Assembly: GCA_024704765.1 (NCBI GenBank)
Contig: JAKMXF010000321.1
Coordinates: 1,137,006-1,201,005 of the forward strand
DNA length: 64,000 bases
Direction of reading: 5' to 3'
Source: Oopsacas minuta
Taxonomy: Eukaryota; Porifera; Hexactinellida; Lyssacinosida; Leucopsacidae
This document shows, piece after piece, positions 45,671 through 56,160 of the stretch (the first letter of the stretch is position 1; each line of letters starts with the position of its first letter). The notes below the pieces were generated by a model. That model ran no database searches. It was not told the DNA's origin and saw nothing but the letters and a program-made list of their open reading frames with translations. The position numbers and the translations under genes are program-made.

Positions 45671-46215
45671 GTGTAGCTCCTATAGGAAGATGCCCTAAGG
45701 CATGGACGATGTGCGACGTACGTACGTAAGTATATCCTTCCGCTTGCGGCCGTGCCAAATCTAGCAGTCCAATTAAAATGAAAATTGGCATACGTATACA
45801 TTTTGGATCGAGATTTGTACCTCGGGTATGAATTTTTTCTAAAGTGAAATTTTCACACCTTTTTGGTGATAAATCATATTTTCATAAATTTCTATGTAAA
45901 ATTCAAAAGTAATCTAGAGATTACCTTTCAACATTTTGTCAGGGGTAATTGGGTGCATAAAGTCTCATATGGAAAATTTCAGAGTCGAAAAGTTACAAAT
46001 TCACTGAATTATCATATTCTCACACCTCTTGCTAATATTTCTAAATTGATGCTAAAGATTATGTTTAACTGCTAGTCAGGGGTAATCGAGTATGGAAATT
46101 CCAAATTTGACATTTTCAAATCTATATCTACTTGATTTATCAAATGATTTATTATATTTTCCCACCATTTTGCATATATTTCAAATTGATGCTAGAGGTT
46201 CGTTTCAAAAGGTAA
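45671..46215 (+). repeat. Dispersed repeat family A, longest copy
   Basis: It begins GCTCCTATAGGAAGATGCCC, AAGGCATGGACGATGTGCGA and continues through AAATCTAGCAGTCCAATTAA. The 3' part repeats a unit of about 130-150 bases nearly three times; each unit has a CACACC(T/A) word, a TTGATGCTA(A/G)AGATT word, GTCAGGGGTAATTG/CGAG and a TTATCA...ATGATT word. This internal repetition shows that family A is built of a structured head and a variable number of 3' units. Confidence 0.65.
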
Positions 46216-46734
46216 TTGCAAGATAATTATTTAGAATTTTATCCTTCGGATTTGAAGATAAAACAATAGGTGATCCGATTTTGAGGAAAGTACGTACTGA
46301 TTAAAATCCTGATATGCGAACTGTGTAAACAATCTGTAGCAGTCACGAAACTGTCCAAGAATTTTACCTGCCAGTCGACCGAACTTATCTCGACTTTTGG
46401 CATGCTTTAATTTGTATTGCAGAAATATGTATCCTAGGTGCCAGCAACAGGGAGCTAAATTAGTCGAATTAGTGAATAATTGGGACCTTTCACCTATTTC
46501 GAATTAACTGTCTTTTTACCAAAATGGAAAACGTATTTATTTCAAAGGCCATTATCCTCCAACATTACTCACTAGACACTACGGTCGCATGCTATGACAC
46601 TGATATGGAGTTTTTCCGAACCCTACCATGCTCAGATATACAGAGTCAGACCTTCTACGAGCTTCAATACTTCTTGGCAGACCGTCAGCTGTGCCAATTG
46701 AAAAAGTCTTCAATAATTGGTTTCTTCCAAGGTT
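46216..46734. other. No gene recognised
   Basis: An open frame at 46524-46736 (70 residues) has no family resemblance and ends next to a repeat. Nothing else is seen. Confidence 0.4.
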
Positions 46735-46912
46735 GAAACCGATCGAACCGAATATCAATATTCATGAATAGTTGCTTGACCGAATACTGATATTATTCGC
46801 TTTGTCCAACCGAATACTGATAATATTCGGTTACATCAACCGAATACTACTGATAATATTCAGTTTGGACCAACCGAATACCGAATACTGATATTCGGTT
46901 GCAACTTTGGTT
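46735..46912. repeat. Degenerate palindromic tandem repeat (ACCGAATACTGATA)
   Basis: The word ACCGAATACTGATA with ATTCGGTT in inverse occurs four to five times at about 35-50 base spacing. Each unit is partly self-complementary (AACCGAATA...TATTCGGTT). A single related TATTCGGTTGCAACC word lies at 50244. Confidence 0.65.
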
Positions 46913-48880
46913 TCTTCCAGTCTGCTGACAAACATGAATTTTGCATGTACTAATACGCCTAAGTAAGGCATTGTGATTTCATCATACTTGTACCTCACAT
47001 ACATTTCCTTTGTGTCTGCAAGAGCGTTGCATCATATCAAAATGATTAATTTGGGGACAAGCAATAAATATAATACAGAGAATCACTGTGATAAATGATT
47101 AATTAAGTGTGTTGGATATTCGTCAGTTGTACTTTTGCTATTCGATTGGACATCAAGTGTCACTATATGTCGCAAGGATGTTCAAATAAATTCGAACGAT
47201 CTATTCGGTCGGGGATGAGAAACAAGTATGTTACTCTACTAGCCTATTATGTCAGATGCATTAGATATTTTTGTAAAATGTCTTTGTATTGCATACTTTC
47301 CAACTGCCCGTTTTTGACAGGACATGAACGTCCAGCTATTACCGGAATGTGTTGAAGGTAATGTCCCACCAAATTTACCAAAAACCTTAATTGTCCCGCA
47401 TTTTTGTAGTCCAGTCTAATACAAATATGCTACGTCCCGCCATGTCTCGCTAAATTAGTGCCTTACTGAGATAAATAAAGTCATAGAGTCACGTATTCTC
47501 CATCCTGTGGCCTACGTTTATGATTTAATTTCATATGTGTGTACATTATTTTAAGGAGGCATTCAAGGTATAATTCAGCTCATTTCTATTGATTTCTCCA
47601 TACAAATCTTGTTAATCAAAAGTTTAGGATTAAGCCTCATTCAAATAATCTGAATATTATAATAATATAATTTAAATACAGTACTAAACTTAGGTTTTCC
47701 AGTCATTGCAGTATTCTATTTGGGTGGTCATTTTTTCACAGTTTCGAAATATTTTCGCGGATTTTCTTAAGAACATTTTAATCTAATACAATCATTTATC
47801 ATAAATATAATGTAACTTAACCGATTACGCAGAAGTGTTACTTTCGTAACATATAGAAAAACTAATAATTTGATACTTAGTTTTAACCAATTCCAGTATA
47901 CAAATCGAATTTTTGCACCTTTTTGACATGATAAAATCGCTCATTTTTCCCGTTCGTATTCGGTTAAGCAATTCAATTTGTAGAATTAAAAAATTTTCAT
48001 CCATGCTATTGAAGCTCAATTATTGTGTATTTGTGTGTGTGTCCTTTATATTCATTAAAACAACAAGAATGTAAATTCTTTGTTGTTTGAAAGAATATAA
48101 AGTAAACCGATTGTTGAAATATTAATATATTCATTCAATTTTGCAATTTTATACTTTGCTAAACTCGAGGCACAAAGTGCCGAGTCTCATACGAACATAA
48201 AGTGTTGGCAAGCCCCACAGCGCGAGCAAGCAAAGCGGCTCGTTTTTAATTGTAACTTGGTCATTAATGAAATAATAGGATCTTAGGAATGTTACTTCCG
48301 AAATGTTCACGTAAACAAGCAATATATATATATATTTAAGAAATCCGAAACAATACCCAACTCATCAAAGAGAACCAACAAACAAGAGCTGGTAAGCATC
48401 CGAGCAACAGCCAGGAGCAATATTGACAGCCATCAAAATGTAAAAATCTTCACTATTGTAAAAATTGTGCGAAAAATGTTCGGCCGACAGACTGATAGTG
48501 CAGCTCAGGGTTATGTATTTTTGTTCTTTTCTTTTTGGGGGGCACGTTCCCCTGGCCAGTAGCGTCGAAAATAGGGTATAATTACACGGGGGCCCAGACC
48601 CCGCTTCTGTGAATGTATGCTACATAGGTTTGGACATTTTAAGAATATCAAATCTATCTATAAATTCTAGAAAATTTTATTACCAGTTCGTATATGGTAT
48701 ATGCAATTTCGTTTAATTGAACTTAATTTTTCTGATTACGTCATCTCCATTTTCTCTTTGTATATTTTCCTGTATTATTTTGAAATATTGATAAACTAAT
48801 TCAATTTTGTAAATTCAAAGATTAATCTCATGAAAATATGAACGTGGATCGAGATTACCAACTTAATCCTTGCAACGCTT
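46913..48880. other. No gene seen; repeat fragments
   Basis: 47288-47460: partial copy of the CATACTT element at 4419 (GCATACTTTCCAACTGCCCG). 47865-47950: family D. 48165-48250: family-B end (CTCGAGGCACAAAGTGCCGA). 48490-48600: family E (GTGCAGCTCAGGGTTATGT). The remainder is AT-rich and unassigned. Confidence 0.5.
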
Positions 48881-49650
48881 AAAGGATATGGAATACCAAT
48901 TGCTGATTGTCGTGGACAAGGCTACGACAATGCAACAAATATGTCTGTCAGATACAATGGTGCTTAAAAGCATATAAATACAGCCAATCCCTTATGTTTA
49001 TACTTTCCTTGTGCCTGCCATTCATTAAACCTGCTTGGAGCGGATTCTGCTGAAAGTTAAACCGAGGGTATCACCTACTTTTGCATGATTCAAACAATCT
49101 ACGACCTTTTCTCTAGTCCTCATATTATAACTGCACATAACATGCTCTGTCTGGAACAAGATAGATAGATCGTGTCGCTAGTGTGCGGTCGGAAATTACA
49201 GAAAAAGTAAAACGAGTTGGGAGAAGAGAAAATTCGTCATAAAGCCATACATATTGCTAATTTTGGAAAAGAATCATTGTGTGTGGTCCTCCAAAGCTAT
49301 GAATGTTATCATAAAATATTAGTTAGATGAAATATTTGCATTATTGTACTGCCTTGAGGATGTTCTGCACATTTCCGGTGTACTGCTCAGATTAACTAAC
49401 CACCACCCAGTTAACCCCGGGGTTAAAATAGGCTAGCCCAGATTATCCCCGTGGTTAAACTGGGTGGGGAGGTTATTCTAGGCTGCTACACCGATTACCG
49501 TTGCTTGCGCTGAAAGTTCGTTTAGTAAGCTGAAACTCATCAAGAACTTTCTGAGAAGCTCTATTCGCCAAGGAAGACTGAATGACCTCGCAATGTTGAG
49601 CATTGAGGCTGAACTTGCAAGGTGTATTGATTTCAAGATATTATTAATGA
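48880..49650 (+). pseudogene. hAT (DUF4371/ZMYM-type) transposase relic
   Basis: The plus strand reads LKGYGIPIADCRGQGYDNAT, NMSVRYNGA, then LYFPCACHSLNLLG and, after a gap, PITVACAESSFSKLKLIKNF, LRSSIRQGRLNDLAMLSIEA, ELARCIDF. These are the core D-containing motif and the C-terminal dimerisation region of hAT transposases (normally TA.AERSFS.LK.IK). Several stops and frameshifts are present. Between the two parts sits the hairpin at 49389-49472. Confidence 0.75.
49389..49472. repeat. Short palindromic insertion in the hAT relic
   Basis: CCACCCAGTTAACCCCGGGG and in inverse CCACCCAGTTTAACCACGGG pair across about 25 bases containing GGCTAGCC. It interrupts the hAT reading frame ahead of the dimerisation region. 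Confidence 0.7.
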
Positions 49651-51009
49651 TTTTGCAGTGAATAAGCACGCAAATATTTTTGCTGATTACACTGACTGTA
49701 GTATGTTTACTCTTTTTGACTGTTCTTAACTCTAACAACTTTTGTAGTATTATTAGTCTTTCATTTAGACTACTAACATCATAAAGTTTATAAATTCATA
49801 ATCTACGCCGAATAATAGGACTAAATTTAGTCACCAAATTCAATAAGGATAATACGAATGCGATAGTTTGCGTAAGTTTATTTATTTCACGATGGCTGAA
49901 CTAAATATCAGAGGGGCCTCCATTCAAAATTATGACCGGGGCCCACTCGAGCTCACGACGGCCCTGCCCCTGACCCCCTCGTGTAGATGCCGCAATGCTC
50001 CAGACCCCGACTGTTTTCGGGCTCCTGGATCTGATAAATATTTCAGGATATTATTATTCGTCCCCTACTGCACTTCATGTTCTATCTTCAAATCCTGAGC
50101 TTAAAATTCAGAATGATTATCGTGCAATTAATAACTTCAATAGGTCATTTGCTAGTCCATTTACTGATGTTCAATTAGAACAGAATATCATCCATTTGGT
50201 AAAGTAGTTTTTTCGGTTGAGTCAAATATTAGACTATTCGGTTGCAACCTATGAAATAATAAATTTTCAAAAGTAATTAGTTGAATATTGATAAACAGGC
50301 AGGGACGCAAGACTGGCACGAAGGAGTGGTAAGGAGCGCATTACCTTGTGTTGGACCCCCTCGCGCGCCTGCAAAGAGGCTGCTGAGCTATAACGAAAGA
50401 TGAGGTATATCTAAAATTAGGATTATACATCTCTGAATTGGGGGGATTTCCTGCTCATAGAGCACGACCCACTGTTATCACAATAATACGTTAAGATAGG
50501 ACGAGGGTAAGATTCTAAAATTGCTGTGCCGCTGAATATCCGGTATTCCTATATGTAACGAATTGAAGCAGTAATCCAAACCTCTGACAATAAAATAACT
50601 AAATTACCATCTTTGACGGCTGTCCAATATTTTCAAGCGCCGGTCGGTCAGCGTGAAAACATGATTCTGCCGGTAGACGCCTTATCTGGAGAACTATGTA
50701 TTTTTTATTTACAATTACATTATGGACTCTAATATTCCATCCCAAATTTGGAAATATAGGTAAATTTTACTTTTGATAATATAATCAATGTGCCGCGGCA
50801 AATATTATTTCCTTTTGACGCCGCTCATTAGTTCGGGCTGAAAATATAATTTTAAAACCATACATTACACGGCCAATTAAACACCAAAACACACTTTTAA
50901 CGCGCCAAGTTAAACACCAATTTGACGATTATTTGTAGTATTTCCGACTATTTTCATTACGTACTTGTCAATCAAATCGCTCAAATGTATTTCTATAGGT
51001 ACTTTGTTG
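49651..51009. other. No gene seen; family E fragment
   Basis: 49900-50095 carries CTGACCCCCTCGTGTAGATG, CCCGACTGTTTTCGGGCTCC and TATTTCAGGATATT as at 33400-33500. 50280-50400 is a GC-richer stretch with no assignment. Nothing else. Confidence 0.45.
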
Positions 51010-51014
51010 TATAC

Positions 51015-51165
51015 AGTGATCTTCCGTTATAACCAAGTCAGATATAACGAAGAGTTTTTGATCCGCATGAAGCATTATGTTAATGTATATCACTTCGATT
51101 ATAGCGAAGTAAAATCACGGTCCCGAGGGCTTCATTATAACTGAGTTCACTGCATAACCAACAAG
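51015..51165. mobile_element. pogo/Tigger-like remnant
   Basis: TACAGTGATCTTCCGTTATA at the left, and in inverse CAGTGAACTCAGTTATAATG with CCCTCGGGACCGTG at the right, have the form of Tigger/pogo termini. No transposase. Confidence 0.55.
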
Positions 51166-51317
51166 TCTCCCGGTCTGTCGCTCATTAATATCTTGCTTAG
51201 GCCATGTAAAATTAATTACTTGTTTCTCATTCGGAATTCCTTCGGAAACTGGAACGAAGGAAGGTATTTTATTTTTATTTTTATAGGCCAGTTAATATAT
51301 ATAAAATATATTCAACG

Positions 51318-51590
51318 ATACATTCCAAGTCTACATGCAACTATATAATTGCGCTCCATTTTAGATCAAGTTGATAAGTATATATTTTCCCGCTATTTCA
51401 ATACTTTTTTTATCGTAACAATTATTAATACCAAACTGAATGATTACTGAATGATTAAATTAATGAATTAATGAACTTCTATGATACACTCCAAGTCTAC
51501 ATGGAAGTTAAAATGACAATCAAATTTTTATTAACTTAATAGGTAATTTATTAATTATATATATTTCCCGCGATATCAATACTTTGATCC
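51318..51590. repeat. Local duplication of about 165 bp
   Basis: GATACATTCCAAGTCTACATG with TTTCCCGCTATTTCAATACTT at 51318-51405 recurs as GATACACTCCAAGTCTACATG with TTTCCCGCGATATCAATACTT at 51483-51575. It is a diverged tandem duplication directly before the small RGG frame. Confidence 0.65.
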
Positions 51591-51629
51591 TTACCGATAT
51601 AAAATTTTAACTTTGTTAACTATTTACAA

Positions 51630-51722
51630 ATGGATAATCGATATAATGGTAAATCTTACGGGAGAAGAGGTGGCCGCAGACGTGGTGGATCCGGGAGAAG
51701 TGGGCAAGCATTTCTGCTATAA
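51630..51722 (+). CDS. Possible RGG-rich short ORF or first exon
   Basis: From the ATG at 51630 (context ACAAATGG) the frame encodes 30 residues including SYGRRGGRRRGGSGRSG and stops at 51722. RGG-rich tracts are usual in RNA-binding proteins. GC content and codon pattern differ from the surroundings. It may be a first exon with a GT donor in the RGG part, but no second exon was found. Confidence 0.25.
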   Translation: MDNRYNGKSYGRRGGRRRGGSGRSGQAFLL

Positions 51723-52010
51723 ACTACCAGGTTAAAATTTCATGTAATTTTGGACATGATTGAAAAAGGACTGTAGTCGGGAAACTACCACAGCATTAGA
51801 CGATAAATAAAGATTTAAATCGATATTATAAATGAAATTTTAACAAATTGAAAATATTTCAAAATGTCCAAAATGACAAATGTGCATAAATTACAAACGT
51901 CCTTAAGGATACCGGGGTCGAACTATACACAGGTTACATGGTGAATTTCTTTGTTTATTTAGTGAGGCTAGTATATTAGATGTAAGTAAAATAATTTGGG
52001 CATAACACAA

Positions 52011-52145
52011 GGCTCTCAACTCTCACGATTTCGGGTCTACAAATACTACAGAATCCCTGGTTGTTTTAAAGAAAACTAATACTAAATTCAGCATCTCATG
52101 ATAGAATCGTGAGATATTGATGGTTTCCAGGTTGAGAGCCCTGAC
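52011..52145. repeat. Small inverted repeat
   Basis: AGGCTCTCAACTCTCACGATT at the left pairs with AATCGTGAGATATTG...GGTTGAGAGCC at the right (stems CTCACGATT and GGCTCTCAAC). Confidence 0.6.
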
Positions 52146-53499
52146 AACATTCAAGCGTGACCTACGTAATATAGGGCCTAGGCACAGAGATACCATGGAT
52201 TGATTGAAGGGGTAATATTTAATCCAACCATAATATTTATCACACATATAATCCTTTTAATATGTAATAAGTCGAAAATAGTTTTTCATTTTAATTGACA
52301 ATTTTCGTTTTACTACACTCCCAAGTTTATTTCTTGAATCTTGATTTCTCTTACCATCCATATTCTGGCCTTGACTCTTATTTTATTTTCTTAATTATTG
52401 ATTATTAGCCTTTTTGTATATCAATGCCCAATATATGCTCCAATAGCAAAAGCGATTATTAGGGTGAAGGTTATACACCTGTTTTTTTGCCCAAGTCTCC
52501 AGGTATAGTGGACAATGGCGACAAGCTATTTGTAGAGAAGGAGCTTTGGAATTGAAGTCAATATATGTGTGTATCAAGCATTTTCGTAAGGAAGATATAC
52601 TACGAGCATTTTAAATTCATTAAATGGACGGCTCTATGCCACTTTTGAACGTTCGAAGCCCAAACTTTTAGAAACTACCCATCCCTTGTATCCTACCTGG
52701 TTGTCCGGCATACCTATCTTCCACCTGCTAACAAACCTGCCCGCCTCACGAATGAGTCTAAGGAACAAGAATCGTTTGATCAAGCATTGAGACTTAGCTT
52801 TGCCACCGACTTGTTGCAGAAGACAAATTCACACTTCATCACTTTACAGACCTGCTGAAAAAGCTTCCTTCATGTCTTTACCTGACAATTGCATTCAATG
52901 GCATACTCTTCACTTAATGTTACAGTGAAATCAATTGATACAACGGGATCAGTGAACGAAAGTTGTATTCAATAGCAGTGGTCAGCTGATCGCCAGCACA
53001 TCCCCAAGCTGTAAACTCTTCAAATCATATCTTAATTATCAATCTATGTTCAAAATATTAAATACCAAATGATATAAAACTCTGTACAAAATATAAGGAT
53101 GTTTCAAGATAAGGTTCTCACGTTTCTGAGGTCGCGTCGTTAGTCCAAATTCATATGTTTACGTTAGTCCAAATTTTTGGGTGATGTTTGCGTGAGTTGG
53201 ATCTGGAGCAGCTTGTGAGTTGCTGAGAGTATTTAGAACTCACGTTGGAAGGTGATAGAATTGGCATTTTCGTAGAGTATCTAGCTAGATTGGCTTGAGC
53301 TGAGAAGATGAGCATTTCAGTATACTATTTGGATAACTGGTGTGGTGTTTGATTGGATTCGAATTGGATCTGTAGCAGGCTGTGAGTTGCTGAGAGTATT
53401 TATATTCAAACAACAAAAGTAAATGGCTGTATTTCCTCGCGACTAAATTTCCCCGTGCATGCATGCATTCGATCACCAGATATTTGGACTAATGCATGC
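52146..53499. other. No gene recognised; short duplications
   Basis: GTGAGTTGCTGAGAGTATTT occurs at 53213 and 53380 with similar upstream context, and CGTTAGTCCAAATT occurs twice near 53135-53175. No coding signal was seen. Confidence 0.4.
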
Positions 53500-54070
53500 G
53501 TCCCTTTCTGAGTTATCGTACAGACTGCGGATAGCACATGTATCCTCTTATAACTCGATAATCGTGCATTTTATAATACCATTTTATAGTATACACCCAA
53601 CTTCCCATACCCTTGCAATACTTTTTGATAAAATATCTCTCAAGATTATTGCGGAATCTCTTAATTGACCATTTATGGGCATATTTATGATTACGCCATA
53701 TAGGTAAGAGATATCATATGACCATTATGTCCACGATTATCGAGTTATAAATGGATATTGGTAAAACATGTGCTATCCATGGTATATGCTATAAGAAAAA
53801 AGCCAGCTTTATCATGACAAATTTTTATATTTTGTACAGGAACGGTTCTAGATCATTTGGAATTTTAACATTTTGAACAGATTAATACTTAACTTTCCAC
53901 ATGGTTTCAAAGATGGAACATGTGTTAATACATATTTGCCAATTATGCTAGTAGATGACGTCACTTCGATCTGTAAATCTTCACAAATGTGGCTTTTGTG
54001 AATTCTTGCATATCAATAATACATTTATTCGAGTGAAAATTACCAGTTTCTAATTATCTGCCGTTATAGA
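53500..54070. repeat. Diverged copy of foldback family F
   Basis: It has ACCCAACTTCCCATACCCTT, GACCATTTATGGGCAT and GAGATATCATATGACCATTA as in the palindrome at 36241-37295. Its own ends pair imperfectly: GATAGCACATGT with ATAACTCGATAATCGTG at the left, and in inverse at the right. So the foldback form is old in this family. The right side extends with AATACATTTATTCGAG-like words to about 54030. Confidence 0.65.
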
Positions 54071-54597
54071 ATTTCCCATCAAAATATAGCCTCTTCCTTT
54101 TATCCCTGGCCCAGTGAAAATGGGCTCAGTGATCAGGCTTTATCTTAATTATAGTTCCACATTATAGCAAAATCCATGAAATACACACCTTTAGGGTTAG
54201 TACTGTACGAATGTGTCTAATGAATATATAATCTGTGTGATCCTTGTTGTGACGAAATTATAAAATTTTGCAACTTTACATATTCATTAGAAAATATCCA
54301 AATACTTTATGAAACATTTTTAACATTTCTAAGGAAACGTAGGGTTATAAGGAGATTATCTTAGCAAGGCACATATGAAGGGTATAGATCCGTATTGTAC
54401 AGGTTACCTATATAGTTCAGACCCTAAGCTATTTAGTTTGTGCTGTGGTACACTAAGGAATATATAATATGTAATATTTCAAATATTTGTAGGTACTATA
54501 CAGCTATACAATAGTCAGTACTAATGACTTTGACCTACAGTATCTATCTGGTTTATATTAGTAATTCTATATCATAATAGTATTTGTAGATTGTATA
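54071..54597. other. Nothing recognised
   Basis: AT-rich sequence without repeat or coding signal. It would include any promoter of the TRAF-like gene that follows. Confidence 0.4.
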
Positions 54598-56160
54598 ATG
54601 GCAGATAAGTTAATAGACTCAGAAGGGAGAGAGAACTTGGTCTACATAAAGACAGATGCTGGTAGCTATAGAGGTTGGAGGGTTGATTTGTTGATAGACC
54701 CCTTATCCAACAAAATGGAAGAGAAATATTGCTATGTGCCTTTTGTAATGGATTGTTAAGAGATGCTTGTTTCTACCAGGGAGGAGTGAGGTGTGGTGTC
54801 TGCATTCCTGAGGGCGTAGCATGGCAACCTGTCATAATGAACGGTGAAATTGTCTCCGATAAAATGGTAGTTTATTTGTTGTTATTTACAAGTGTTTGTT
54901 TGTGTTTACAGATGAGTTACCGTAGTCTGGGGCTACTTTGGCCCACTGGATTTGCTTTAGCCCAAATATCAAAGTTTCAAAGCAACTAGATTAGATTCAG
55001 TATTATACTTAAATATGACTTGCCAAATTTTTAACGAATTTTCAAATATCGGTAGACAATTTCGAATATAAATACAATATCTATTCGATACGTAAGGAAA
55101 TTTCAATACTTGGGCTAAACCAAACCCAGTGGGCCAAAGTAGCCCCAGTTTACGGTATTTATTTTAGATTAGTTGTCTCTGAAGAAGAGAGGGTGTGAAT
55201 GGAGTGACACAGTGAGACAGCAATACACCACCTGGAGGAAAGTGAGTTCTTTCTGTACTGTGTCCTCTGGGTTGTGTCTGTCTAGAGGGAGAGAGGAAGG
55301 GGAAAGTCATGAAACTGAAGAAGAGACTGGTTCCAGAACACCAGAGAGACTCTTGTCCCTTAAGAGAACTGGTGAGTGAATTAAGCGTGAATAAAGTTAA
55401 AGCCTGTGAGATGAATCTGTTTGGAGGACTGTGAGCACTTTCGAGTTCCTTGTCCTAATAGATATGTGATAGAAGGAGAGGATCCAGACAAGTGAAGAAG
55501 GGAGATGTTCCTATACATTTAGCTAATGAGTACAGAAAGTAGAGTGTCCTTATTGGGTCTATGGGTGTAGAGAGGAGATGGTGAGGAAAGAGATGGATAA
55601 CCATGAAAGAGAAATCGTGCATATTCACTACAGATTATCCATGACTGACATGAAACTGAAACAAATTGAAACATCTAAACTATTGCAAGACAAACTTGCT
55701 ACAGCAACTGGAGAGAATAGCATTCGTAGAAAATGATAATGAAATTATTACTAAAGAGCTATCAGAAGTCAAACAAAAACAAATAGAAACATCTAAAGAT
55801 CATAAACTAAGATAAAAGACAAACTTGACTGGACTACTGAGAAGATAAAATTCTTAGAAATTGAGAATGAAAGTAAAACCAAAGAACTATCAAAATTTAA
55901 TCATATGGAAGAGAACCTGAATCATCGAAATGAAACATCTAAAGATAATAAACTGATAGAAGAGAAAATGTCCATAGCAAATTCCAAAATCGAGAATTTA
56001 AAGAACCACATTACTGAGAAAGATTCAGAACTGGAATCAGTCAAAGCAATTCCTTATTCTTATACACCTCTACCTCTACCTACAGACAATTAGAATCGAA
56101 GATTAAAGGTTTTAAACAGAAGATAGAAAACTGAGAGAATATCCGTTCTGTGTAGGTTTA
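54598..56160 (+). pseudogene. Broken RING / TRAF-finger / coiled-coil gene
   Basis: The ATG at 54598 opens MADKLIDSEGREN and runs to a stop at 54756; a frame change near 54730 leads into LLCAFCNGLLRDACFYQGGV, RCGVCIPEG, a RING-like Cys pattern. A probable intron (about 54867 to the TTATTTTAG at 55168) holds a small element. Then, in shifting frames, come GCEWSDTV, CPLGCVCLEG, CEHFRVPCPNRYV and CPYWVYGCREEMV with DNHERE, the spacing of TRAF-type zinc fingers. A helical coiled-coil tail follows to about 56100. At least five frame changes or stops make it a pseudogene. Intact relatives are usually ubiquitin ligase-type adaptors. No MATH/TRAF-C domain is recognised. Confidence 0.65.
54920..55155. 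mobile_element. Small TA-flanked element in the TRAF-like pseudogene
   Basis: The ends CCGTAGTCTGGGGCTACTTT and, inverted, CCGTAAACTGGGGCTACTTT extend into TGGCCCACTGG. TA lies at 54918-54919 and 55156-55157. At 236 bp it is of the Tc1/mariner miniature type, within the probable intron. Confidence 0.8.

Noticed and set aside
46524-46736. 70-residue open frame as a gene
   Set aside because: No family resemblance, no splice partners, and it ends at a repeat.
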